From: Candidatus Aminicenantota bacterium
GTDB lineage: Bacteria; Acidobacteriota; Aminicenantia; UBA2199
Length of the DNA: 14,768 nt
Assembly: GCA_024644125.1 (NCBI GenBank)
Contig: JAHELQ010000081.1
Span: forward strand, 1-14,768
Direction: 5' to 3'
This document shows positions 6,793 to 13,676 of this stretch, one piece after another. The number at the start of each line of letters is the position of its first letter. Position 1 is the first letter of the stretch. Under the pieces are notes generated by a model that saw only the letters and a program-made list of their open reading frames with translations, was not told the origin of the DNA and searched no databases. Position numbers and translations under genes: made by a program.

Positions 6793-7740
6793 TTAGTCAA
6801 TACGCCTCAAGGTTGCGGTAACCATTAGTTTGTTCCTTTTAGAATCGCTGATTTCTATTGTCAACGAATCCTCCAGGGGAATCCGCAGGTTTAGCGAAGT
6901 TCTAATATTCCGGGAAAACTTACTGATAAGAAACGAGCCCCAGATAGGAATGTTGGGAGCGGCCGACCCGCTAATCTCCAACACACCCGAAGCATTCGAT
7001 TCGACTTGATATTGAAGGTGGAAGGGGCTCTGCTGACGAAACGGTCTCAACTGTTCCATCACCCGGGCAGCCAGTGGCGCGATACGATTCATGTGGGGAG
7101 AATAATCCAGTGGCGGACTCTGCCAATTATTTCCCGGCGTAAATTCTTTTTTTTGTAAATCTTCTGTATTGACGAACGCATGATCGTAACCGCGTAGGAT
7201 TTCAATCATGATGGGATAAATAAAAAAATCGACATTCAACACCTCGGGGTGATAGCGGAATTGAACCGGAAAATCAATGTAACAATCACTGTAGACCCCG
7301 GTGACCGAGCGGCTGAACCGAATCGAATCGGGATTCCTGGAAAGAATTTTAAATTGAAAGTTTTTCTTTCGCTTGATATAACCGGCATAATGCGGAGCTT
7401 TCCCTTCAATTTCCCCTAATTTTTTTTCGCCAAAGGGCAGACTCACATCGTAATCGTAATCCGCGGTTAGGACCATCAAGGTTTTGCCTCCAAACCCCGA
7501 CGTCCGCATCATATAACCGGTTTCGCCGGTTGTATCATACTGAAAATCCAGATTGCCGCGCTCCGACTGCCGGGCCAGAAAATTCACCGAAGCCGACGAT
7601 TCATAATACACCCGGAAGGGGATAACCAGCAGGACCATGCCATGGGCCTGTCCCTGGAATGTATAGGTGAAATTGTACCGGTATTCCCCGGCCAGACAAA
7701 AGGCCATACTCAATAAAATAGCAAAACCAATCTTTTTCAT
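6793..7740 (-). CDS. Secreted protein of unknown function
   Basis: I do not recognise this 315-residue protein. It starts with a Sec signal peptide (MKKIGFAILLSMAFCLA, likely cut before GEYRY), so it acts in the periplasm or at the outer membrane. The rest alternates hydrophobic and polar residues in short strands (YRYNFTYTF, LVIPFRVYYE, LEISGSAAPNIP), suggesting a beta-rich fold. The cysteine in the signal peptide is preceded by phenylalanine, so it is not a lipobox. The GEYRYNFTY start loosely recalls DUF3108 proteins, but I cannot support that family. The frame extends eight codons upstream to a TTG at 7764, but the ATG at 7740 gives a standard signal peptide and is preferred. It lies 24 bases after the transporter gene on the same strand and is probably co-transcribed with it. 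Confidence 0.8.
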   Translation of the reverse strand: MKKIGFAILLSMAFCLAGEYRYNFTYTFQGQAHGMVLLVIPFRVYYESSASVNFLARQSERGNLDFQYDTTGETGYMMRTSGFGGKTLMVLTADYDYDVSLPFGEKKLGEIEGKAPHYAGYIKRKKNFQFKILSRNPDSIRFSRSVTGVYSDCYIDFPVQFRYHPEVLNVDFFIYPIMIEILRGYDHAFVNTEDLQKKEFTPGNNWQSPPLDYSPHMNRIAPLAARVMEQLRPFRQQSPFHLQYQVESNASGVLEISGSAAPNIPIWGSFLISKFSRNIRTSLNLRIPLEDSLTIEISDSKRNKLMVTATLRRID

Positions 7741-7764
7741 GTATAAAACCAGTTCAACACCCAA

Positions 7765-8577
7765 TCACATCGTCAATATAAAAACCGCCACAATACCAAG
7801 GCAAACGAGAACGACTCGCCTGGGAGTCAGACGCTCCTTAAATAGCACAAATCCCAAAATCGCCGAGAGGATGATAATTCCGATATTAATGAAGGGAAAC
7901 GCCACATACCCCGGAATATCGACGAGGGCTCGCAATAAGCAAAAAGTAGAAAAAAAATTGGGAATTCCCAACAACAGGCCCGTTACAAAATCCCTGCGAT
8001 ACACCTTCCGTTTAGTCATTATAATATATGTCCAACTCCAGACAATGGCGGAGAAGAATAAAATCACCAGGAAGAAGCCTTCGTCGGTCGAAGGGAAATG
8101 AAGTTTAAAAAATTTCATCGCCGCGTCCAAAAAACCAAACACAAGGAACAAGCTCAACAGCAATGGTGAGATTCTCCCTATTTTGCCCTCCCAGGAAAGA
8201 ATGATCAAAAAAATCAGACCAAGGCCCGCAAAATCCCACACAGAGGGGTTTTCACCCCAGAGAAACAGGGAGAACGCCACTGGTATCGCCAACGAGATTC
8301 GCCCCATGGTAACCGCGCCCGCGAGGCCGGCAAATTTGATGGCCTTACTGAACATCATAAAGCCCAAAAAGAAGAACAAACCAAGGATAATACCCAGACC
8401 GTACACGCCGGCTGATGCGTGATTGTTGGATGACAATACAATGCCGAGACCTGACGCCACAATATAATTTGAGGCGATTACCACTGTCCGGTCTCTCGAC
8501 ATCCCTTCGGAAAAGCGCAAGATGATCGCAATCGCAAGCGAAGAAATCAGCGACAGAAACAAGAACAGATATGACAT
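7765..8577 (-). CDS. DMT/EamA-superfamily membrane transporter
   Basis: A 270-residue, very hydrophobic protein with roughly nine or ten transmembrane helices and almost no soluble part. The two-fold layout of the drug/metabolite transporter superfamily is visible. The first half ends near residue 128 (AIPVAFSLFLWGENP, then GLGLIFLIIL). The second half ends with ILGFVLFKERLTPRR followed by a final helix, the usual end of an EamA domain. It is slightly shorter than typical members of about 300 residues. The substrate cannot be read from sequence; the family exports metabolites, amino acids or nucleotide sugars. The ATG is kept because it begins the first helix directly. TATAAT ends five bases upstream, which implies a leaderless transcript. 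It heads a two-gene unit with the secreted protein and is divergent from the HAD gene. Confidence 0.88.
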   Translation of the reverse strand: MSYLFLFLSLISSLAIAIILRFSEGMSRDRTVVIASNYIVASGLGIVLSSNNHASAGVYGLGIILGLFFFLGFMMFSKAIKFAGLAGAVTMGRISLAIPVAFSLFLWGENPSVWDFAGLGLIFLIILSWEGKIGRISPLLLSLFLVFGFLDAAMKFFKLHFPSTDEGFFLVILFFSAIVWSWTYIIMTKRKVYRRDFVTGLLLGIPNFFSTFCLLRALVDIPGYVAFPFINIGIIILSAILGFVLFKERLTPRRVVLVCLGIVAVFILTM

Positions 8578-8582
8578 CCCCC

Positions 8583-8612
8583 ATTATAGCATAAAATATG
8601 ATAGAATATCGA
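8583..8612 (-). promoter_or_regulatory. Promoter of the DMT transporter gene, probably leaderless
   Basis: On the minus strand TCGATA (8612-8607) is followed by an 18-base spacer and a perfect TATAAT (8588-8583). Five G residues (8582-8578) then lead straight into the ATG at 8577. Spacer length, -10 hexamer and distance to the ATG are identical to those of the WalJ-like gene. No properly spaced Shine-Dalgarno site exists. Confidence 0.5.
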
Positions 8613-8649
8613 TTCGTTGTCGCACAGGGAACACCTGGAGCGACGGAAG

Positions 8650-8655
8650 AGGAGG
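8650..8655 (+). promoter_or_regulatory. Ribosome-binding site that sets the HAD gene start
   Basis: A full AGGAGG lies eight bases before the ATG at 8664. It decides between that start and the in-frame ATG at 8598, which lacks such a site and would add 22 residues not expected in the family. Confidence 0.75.
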
Positions 8656-8663
8656 ATAGCGGG

Positions 8664-9317
8664 ATGAAGGCATTGATATTCGACATGGACGGGTTGATGA
8701 TCGATAGCGAACGACTCTATTTCGCGGCGGAGCAAGATATCGCTGAAACATTCGGCAAACGGGTGAGAGAGGAGACCCTCTGGAAAATGATGGGGCGAAA
8801 ACCGATCGAAGGCATCCGCATATTTGTGGAAGACCTGGATATTCCCGCCAGTCCGGAAGAGGTTCTGCAGATGAGACATGTGGCGATGTTGGAAAAAATG
8901 CGATCTGATTTGGCCCCAATGCCCGGACTGAATTTTATTGTCGAGCGGTTCTTCGGGTATTTGAAGCTGGCGATCGCCACTGGAGCTCCGGCGGAATATA
9001 TGGATATCACGCTGGACACGCTACAGATAAGAAATAGATTTTCAGTATTGCAGGCATCGGACGATGTAATCAACGGCAAGCCGGATCCGGAGATTTATCT
9101 CAAAACATGCCGGAAGCTCGATCTCGAACCGGCTGATTGTATAGTCCTCGAAGACTCCTCGAATGGAGCGATGGCGGGCAAGAGGGCGGGATGTTATTGC
9201 ATAGCCGTCCCCACTGAATACACTAAAAAACAAGTTTTCGATTTTGCCCATTACCGCGCCAAAGACCTCTACGATGCAGCCTTCCATATTGAAGAACTCC
9301 TGGGGCAAGTCATTTAA
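8664..9317 (+). CDS. HAD-superfamily hydrolase, beta-phosphoglucomutase/phosphatase-like
   Basis: A 217-residue cytoplasmic enzyme with all four HAD motifs. Motif I is FDMDG with nucleophile Asp7 and acid/base Asp9. Motif II is the Thr of IATGAP (Thr106), motif III is Lys139 in GKPDP, and motif IV is LEDSSNG with Asp164. The cap after IDSERLYF is the small helical type of the beta-phosphoglucomutase/GS1-like group, so a sugar phosphate or another small phosphoester is the likely substrate; mutase and phosphatase cannot be told apart by eye. The start at 8664 follows AGGAGG and puts the nucleophile at residue 7, as usual. The gene diverges from the transporter gene across an 86-base gap, and the ABC operon begins 47 bases downstream. 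Confidence 0.93.
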   Translation: MKALIFDMDGLMIDSERLYFAAEQDIAETFGKRVREETLWKMMGRKPIEGIRIFVEDLDIPASPEEVLQMRHVAMLEKMRSDLAPMPGLNFIVERFFGYLKLAIATGAPAEYMDITLDTLQIRNRFSVLQASDDVINGKPDPEIYLKTCRKLDLEPADCIVLEDSSNGAMAGKRAGCYCIAVPTEYTKKQVFDFAHYRAKDLYDAAFHIEELLGQVI

Positions 9318-9364
9318 AATAAAAAAGGGAACAAAATGTAGCCGTTAGCGTATTTTATTACATT
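9318..9364 (+). promoter_or_regulatory. Leader of ABC operon with a spaced inverted repeat
   Basis: This short gap holds AATGTA (9335-9340) and TACATT (9359-9364), which are exact inverted repeats 18 bases apart and abut the ATG. TATTTT at 9351-9356 is a possible -10, but I find no good -35. The arms resemble the ends of the palindrome before radC. The significance is uncertain. Confidence 0.2.
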
Positions 9365-10291
9365 ATGGGAAACGACATGGTGATTCAATTAAAAGACATT
9401 CAATTTAACTATGGAAACTTCAAGGCCCTCGATGGAGTTAGCCTTGAAGTCGGCAAGGGAATTTTCGGATTACTGGGACCAAACGGTGCCGGAAAAACCA
9501 CATTGATGAAGTTGATCCTCGGATTTCTGATCCCCCTACGAGGGACCGGTAGCGTTCTGGGCTATTCAATACCCGGCAATCATGTGGAGATGCGAAAAAA
9601 GATCGGATACATGCCTGAAACGGATTGTTTGATTCCCGGAATGGATGCGGTGACACTGACCGCCTATCTCGGGGAGTTGAGTGGAATGCCGCGCCAGGAA
9701 TCCGTAAAACGGGCCCACGAGGTGCTCTATTATGTAGGACTGGAGGAATCCAGGTACCGGAAGGTGGAAACATATTCTTCCGGAATGAAGCAGCGACTCA
9801 AGCTGGCCACGGCGTTGGTACACGACCCGGAGCTGTTGTTTTTGGACGAACCAACATCGGGAATGGACCCCCAGGCCCGGAAGGAGATGCTCGAATTGAT
9901 TCAGGATATCACATCGAAGGGCATGATGAACATGATTATCTCCTCGCATATTCTGGCGGACATAGAAACCACCTGCAGCCAGGTCTTGATCATGAACAAA
10001 GGGAAAATAGTATCGCAGCAGAACGTTCAGTCCATCCGGCAAAAAGACATCAACATATTCGAATTGAAACTTCAGGGCGACATCGAGACATTCAGAAACC
10101 GGCTGGCAGAATTCCACCTGGAAAAAGACGAGAAGGATCTCTACCGGATCCACTTGCCGGCCAACTTTCCTAAAAAGGAACTCTTCAAAGCCGCAGTTGA
10201 ATCGTCCGTTCAAATCCGCCACTTCAGACAGAGTAAAGTCACCCTCGAAGATGCCTTTGTGACAGCCATAGGAGAAGCCAATGCCAATTAG
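9365..10291 (+). CDS. ABC transporter ATP-binding protein
   Basis: A 308-residue nucleotide-binding subunit of an ABC-2-type exporter. The Walker A is GPNGAGKTT (residues 38-46), the Q-loop region is GYMPETDCL, and the signature is YSSGMKQRLKLA (from 137). The Walker B is LLFLDEP with Asp161 and catalytic Glu162, the D-loop is SGMDP, and the H-loop is IISSHIL. The signature differs from LSGGQ in the way usual for this exporter subgroup. About 90 residues after the ATPase core form a C-terminal domain common in two-component exporters. A second ATG at 9377 has GGGA six bases ahead and may be the real start. The gene overlaps the following permease by 11 bases and begins a five-gene operon. Confidence 0.95.
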   Translation: MGNDMVIQLKDIQFNYGNFKALDGVSLEVGKGIFGLLGPNGAGKTTLMKLILGFLIPLRGTGSVLGYSIPGNHVEMRKKIGYMPETDCLIPGMDAVTLTAYLGELSGMPRQESVKRAHEVLYYVGLEESRYRKVETYSSGMKQRLKLATALVHDPELLFLDEPTSGMDPQARKEMLELIQDITSKGMMNMIISSHILADIETTCSQVLIMNKGKIVSQQNVQSIRQKDINIFELKLQGDIETFRNRLAEFHLEKDEKDLYRIHLPANFPKKELFKAAVESSVQIRHFRQSKVTLEDAFVTAIGEANAN

Positions 10292-11129
10292 GGAAAAAGG
10301 ATATTATAGTTGGGACGGTCAATTGAAAGAGTCCCATGTCAAATGGTTACCGATTTTTTTGAACGGTGTGGTACAAGTGTTCAACAAGAAACGCTCAAAA
10401 CTCATATTCGCTTTCGCGTCGATGCCCTTCTTGATTTTTCTGGCAGGGGTTTATTTTGCCACCAAACCGGAACTCAAAATGCTGACAGAAATTATCCAGC
10501 AATTAAAAACCGACACAATGCTCTTTTATTCATTCTATACCTTCGGTCTCCTTGTTTTCTCGATGATTGTAATGAGCGTATTCGCCGGATCCGATCTAAT
10601 AAGCGCCGACATGAAATTCAAATCGTTCACCCTTTATTTGTCCCGCCCTCTCAGCAAAATGGATTACCTCATGGGAAAATATTCGGTGGTCTTATTCTAC
10701 CTGCTGCTATTCTCGTTGGCGCCAGGAATGTTGCTGATTGTTGCCAAGTTGATTTTCTCCGGGAGTTTTTCGGTTCCCATCACAGTCTTCCTGTCCAGCA
10801 TTCTTTTTCCCATCGTGATTGCCCTCTTCTTTTCATCCCTGATATTGATGCTCTCCTCCCTGACAACCAATTCGAAATTTGTGGTAGTGATGTTCTTCGG
10901 CGTAGTACTGGGCTCGAACGCGGTTGCCCAGATATTCAGGGAAATATTCAAGAACGATCAATTCTACTTCTTATCCATAGAAAAAAACATCACGAATTTC
11001 GGTTCGTTTCTATTTAACACCAAATCCGGCCTGGAGATAGCCGGATGGCCATCCGGCCTGATATTGACCGGCGTGACCGTGTTGTTGATGACCATACTGT
11101 ATTTTAGAATAAAAAAGGCGGAGGTGTAA
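10281..11129 (+). CDS. ABC-2-type permease
   Basis: A 282-residue inner-membrane protein with about six helices: near 41-60, 80-105, 130-155, 162-190, 195-215 and 258-276. The cytoplasmic N-terminus has GYYSWDGQL, a pattern often seen in ABC-2 permeases. GSDLISADMKFKSFTLYLSR after the second helix corresponds to the coupling region of this family (a D/E pair before a short amphipathic stretch, then RPLSKMDYLMGK). AGGAG at 10270-10274 is six bases before the ATG, inside the end of the ATPase gene. It overlaps that gene by 11 bases and therefore most likely pairs with it. It is less similar to the other two permeases of the operon than they are to each other. The exported substrate is unknown. 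Confidence 0.9.
   Translation: MPIREKGYYSWDGQLKESHVKWLPIFLNGVVQVFNKKRSKLIFAFASMPFLIFLAGVYFATKPELKMLTEIIQQLKTDTMLFYSFYTFGLLVFSMIVMSVFAGSDLISADMKFKSFTLYLSRPLSKMDYLMGKYSVVLFYLLLFSLAPGMLLIVAKLIFSGSFSVPITVFLSSILFPIVIALFFSSLILMLSSLTTNSKFVVVMFFGVVLGSNAVAQIFREIFKNDQFYFLSIEKNITNFGSFLFNTKSGLEIAGWPSGLILTGVTVLLMTILYFRIKKAEV
11120..11124 (+). promoter_or_regulatory. Strong ribosome-binding site of the second ATPase
   Basis: GGAGG lies six bases before the ATG at 11131 and inside the last codons of the preceding permease gene. It supports this start without a separate promoter. Confidence 0.65.
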
Positions 11130-11130
11130 T

Positions 11131-12057
11131 ATGGGATCTGTATTGAGAGCCGAAAAATTATCGAAATGGTATGGCAAAATTCTGGGCATCAGCGAGATAT
11201 CCTTGACGATCGAACCCGGCGTGCAGGGACTGTTGGGGCCGAACGGAGCCGGGAAATCCACATTTTTGAAAATCGCCTCCGGCCAACTGAAACCCAACCT
11301 GGGAGCCATCCGCATCTTCGACCAACCAGTTTACAACAATCACGAATTGTTTCACCGTATCGGACTTTGTCCCGAATACGACAGCTACTACAAAGACATC
11401 AGCGGCTGGGAGTTTTTGCTCTTCCTGGCGAAACTTCATGGAGCGAGGGGAAAAGCCGCCGGCGATATGGCGGCCCAGGCGTTGGACAAAGTGGGGTTGA
11501 TTGAAAACAAAGACAAGCTAGTTAGCGCCTATAGTCTCGGTATGCGGCAACGGCTAAAAATTGCCGGCAGCATCGTGCATTCCCCCGATCTCTTGATTTT
11601 AGATGAACCGCTGCGGGGAATAGACCCTTTGTGGCGGGTAAAAATGATCCGCCTCATCAAAGAATATGAAAAAATGGGCAAGACAGTGATTGTCTCTTCC
11701 CATATTTTGCCGGAAATCGAATCGATGACCAACAACATCATCTTGATTCACCAGGGCAAAATATTTGCGCAGGGCGACATCCAGGACATCCGGGGCTTGA
11801 TGGACACTCACCCCCACATGATTTCCATCCACTGTGACAAACCGAGACTTCTGGCCGGGCGGTTGGTGGACCGGGAGTTTATCCTCAACATCGAGATAAA
11901 CGAAAACGAAAACCGGGTGGTGTTCAAAACCGACAACCGCGACAACTTCTTCGACCTGCTGACCCGGATGATCGCCGAGAATGGATTCAATGTGGACGAA
12001 ATAATCTCGCCGGACGATAACCTCCAGGCTGTATTCGATTACCTGATCGGGAGATGA
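11131..12057 (+). CDS. Second ABC transporter ATP-binding protein
   Basis: A 308-residue ATPase, equal in length to the first ATPase of the operon. The Walker A is GPNGAGKST (residues 36-44), the signature is YSLGMRQRLKIA (from 134), and the Walker B is LLILDEP with Asp158 and Glu159. The H-loop is IVSSHILPEIE. The D-loop reads LRGIDP, lacking the serine usual before the glycine or alanine position. A C-terminal domain of about 90 residues follows the core. GGAGG at 11120-11124 lies six bases before the ATG, one of the strongest ribosome-binding sites in the window, so this subunit may be made in good amount. The gene starts two bases after the first permease ends and abuts the two paralogous permeases, its likely partners. 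Confidence 0.94.
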   Translation: MGSVLRAEKLSKWYGKILGISEISLTIEPGVQGLLGPNGAGKSTFLKIASGQLKPNLGAIRIFDQPVYNNHELFHRIGLCPEYDSYYKDISGWEFLLFLAKLHGARGKAAGDMAAQALDKVGLIENKDKLVSAYSLGMRQRLKIAGSIVHSPDLLILDEPLRGIDPLWRVKMIRLIKEYEKMGKTVIVSSHILPEIESMTNNIILIHQGKIFAQGDIQDIRGLMDTHPHMISIHCDKPRLLAGRLVDREFILNIEINENENRVVFKTDNRDNFFDLLTRMIAENGFNVDEIISPDDNLQAVFDYLIGR

Positions 12058-12059
12058 GC

Positions 12060-12848
12060 ATGATAAACGGATATGATTTCAAAACCATCTTTTCCTTCTT
12101 CTTTAAGACCGGCTGGCGGGCAAAGCGAACCCGGCTGTTTATTTTCTTTTCACTGATCCCCACGCTGATTTTGCTGGCGACCAAAATAATCGGTCTACTG
12201 AGACCGGTCGAATTCACCGCCGGCGAGATGTTTTCGAAGGTTGTGATCCTTCTGTATTTCCAGTTGTTGATTCCGTTATTGGCCCTGTTTTACGGAACGT
12301 CCATCATCAACGACGAAGTGGACAACAAGACCCTCATTTACCTGACCACGACGCCGGCTTCAAAAGCCAACATCGTTTTGGCCAAAGCGCTGGCCTATCT
12401 GGCCATGGTGGTTCTGATGTTGGGATGCGGTCTGGTTCTCGCTTTTGTGATCGCCTACGCCAATTACCTGGGGAATCCAATGTACATAAAGCACTTGTTG
12501 TCGTTTTTATTGACAATGTTGCTTTCCATTCTCGCTTACGGTTCGTTTTTCGCCTTCCTGGGCGCATTGATGAAAAAATCGGTAATCGCCGGCATCATCT
12601 TCATCTTCGGTTGGGAGCACGTGGTTCAGTATATTCCCGGAACGACTCAAAAACTGACGATATACCATTATGTCAAATCCCTCTTGCCGATCAAACTGGC
12701 TAAAGGAAATCCATTACTCATGTTCCAATTGCAACCTTCTTCATTTGGCGAAGCGGTAACGACCCTTGTTCTTTTGGCCGCTCTATTCCTGGTGATCACC
12801 ATCTTCATATTCTACAAAAAAGAATATGTGCTGACAGATAACGCATAA
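12060..12848 (+). CDS. ABC-2-type permease, paralogue A
   Basis: An inner-membrane protein of 262 residues from the ATG at 12060, or 264 from the ATG at 12054, which overlaps the previous stop. GGGAG at 12049-12053 is six bases before 12060, which favours that start. It has about six helices and a conserved cytoplasmic patch YGTSIINDEVDNKTLIYL (80-97 in the longer form), typical of ABC-2 permeases with an E-V acidic motif and a K-T-L-x-Y-L run. IFGWE (about 184-188) and a C-terminal YKKEYVLTDNA end are shared with the next gene. It probably forms the pore with that gene's product, driven by the second ATPase. The substrate is unknown. Confidence 0.9.
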   Translation: MINGYDFKTIFSFFFKTGWRAKRTRLFIFFSLIPTLILLATKIIGLLRPVEFTAGEMFSKVVILLYFQLLIPLLALFYGTSIINDEVDNKTLIYLTTTPASKANIVLAKALAYLAMVVLMLGCGLVLAFVIAYANYLGNPMYIKHLLSFLLTMLLSILAYGSFFAFLGALMKKSVIAGIIFIFGWEHVVQYIPGTTQKLTIYHYVKSLLPIKLAKGNPLLMFQLQPSSFGEAVTTLVLLAALFLVITIFIFYKKEYVLTDNA

Positions 12849-12863
12849 AATAGAGCACAGAAC

Positions 12864-13676
12864 ATGTACGATTCAAGCCAACTAAACGCATATAAAGCGA
12901 TAGTAGCCTTTTTCTTCCGCAAAGCCTGGCGCTCCAGGCGGAACAGGTTCTTTATCTTCCTGTGCATGCTTCCCTTGATAATCATGGGAATCATGATCGT
13001 GGTGAATCTGTTTCAGCCTGGTTTTCTCAGGGATATCAAATTCTTCCTCGGCGAGATGACGATTCAGATTTACTTTCTATTAAATGTGCAATTGTTCTCG
13101 CTGTTTTTCGGAACGTCCGTAATCAGCGAAGAGGTGGAAGACAAGACCCTGGTATACCTGTTGCCCCGTCCCGTATCCCGTACTACTGTTTTGTTGGGAA
13201 AGTTCTCCGCATACGTGGCAATCCCGTCGCTGCTCCTGATGGCGGGACTTCTGGCATCGTTTTTTATATATGTATGGCTGGCGAACTTCAATATCCCGTT
13301 GTGGGACTCCGTCATATTCCTGCTGACCCTCTGGGGAATCGCCTTACTTCACATTATTGGATACTGCAGTTTATTCGTTTTTCTAGGTTCAATCATGAAG
13401 AAGCCGGTGATTGCAGGGATTGTGTTTGTGTTCGGATGGGAGAATCTAGTTCGCCTACTTCCGGGAATCAGTCGGTTTTTGACCCTCAACTATTACCTAC
13501 GACCGCTGCTACCATCGTTCAATTATTCAAAAAATTCCCAATTCCTGGCGTTTCGTATTACCCAACCTTCGGGAATCGAATCAATCATCGTCATATTATC
13601 GTTTTCGATCCTATTCATCGGTCTATCCGCGGCCATTTTCCACTACAAGGAGATCGTTCTGACAGATTCCGTTTAA
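12864..13676 (+). CDS. ABC-2-type permease, paralogue B
   Basis: A 270-residue inner-membrane protein with about six helices. It matches the preceding permease along its whole length: a WRSRRNRFFIF start, FGTSVISEEVEDKTLVYL (82-99), RPVSR (102-106), KKPVIAGIVFVFGWE (179-193) and a C-terminal YKEIVLTDSV. The pair therefore arose by tandem duplication and diverged well, and they probably form a heterodimeric pore with the second ATPase. Fifteen bases separate it from the previous gene and no strong Shine-Dalgarno site is visible. Its stop (13674-13676) overlaps the stop of the convergent outer-membrane gene, so no intergenic terminator exists. Confidence 0.9.
   Translation: MYDSSQLNAYKAIVAFFFRKAWRSRRNRFFIFLCMLPLIIMGIMIVVNLFQPGFLRDIKFFLGEMTIQIYFLLNVQLFSLFFGTSVISEEVEDKTLVYLLPRPVSRTTVLLGKFSAYVAIPSLLLMAGLLASFFIYVWLANFNIPLWDSVIFLLTLWGIALLHIIGYCSLFVFLGSIMKKPVIAGIVFVFGWENLVRLLPGISRFLTLNYYLRPLLPSFNYSKNSQFLAFRITQPSGIESIIVILSFSILFIGLSAAIFHYKEIVLTDSV

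Noticed and set aside
7680..7740. Lipoprotein signal in the secreted protein
   Set aside because: The residue before the only nearby cysteine is phenylalanine, which lipoprotein signal peptidase sites do not allow.
6793..7740. DUF3108 assignment
   Set aside because: Only the GE-aromatic opening of the mature protein is reminiscent. The later conserved features of that family are not visible.
7741..7764. TTG start at 7764 for the secreted protein
   Set aside because: It would place eight extra residues before a standard signal peptide that begins with MKK. There is no ribosome-binding site for it.
8598..8663. Longer start for the HAD hydrolase at 8598
   Set aside because: It would add 22 polar residues before the catalytic FDMDG. 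The ATG at 8664 has AGGAGG at ideal spacing.
9566..10222. Open frame of 218 codons on the minus strand
   Set aside because: It is antisense to the first ABC ATPase, whose Walker and signature motifs leave no doubt about the coding frame.
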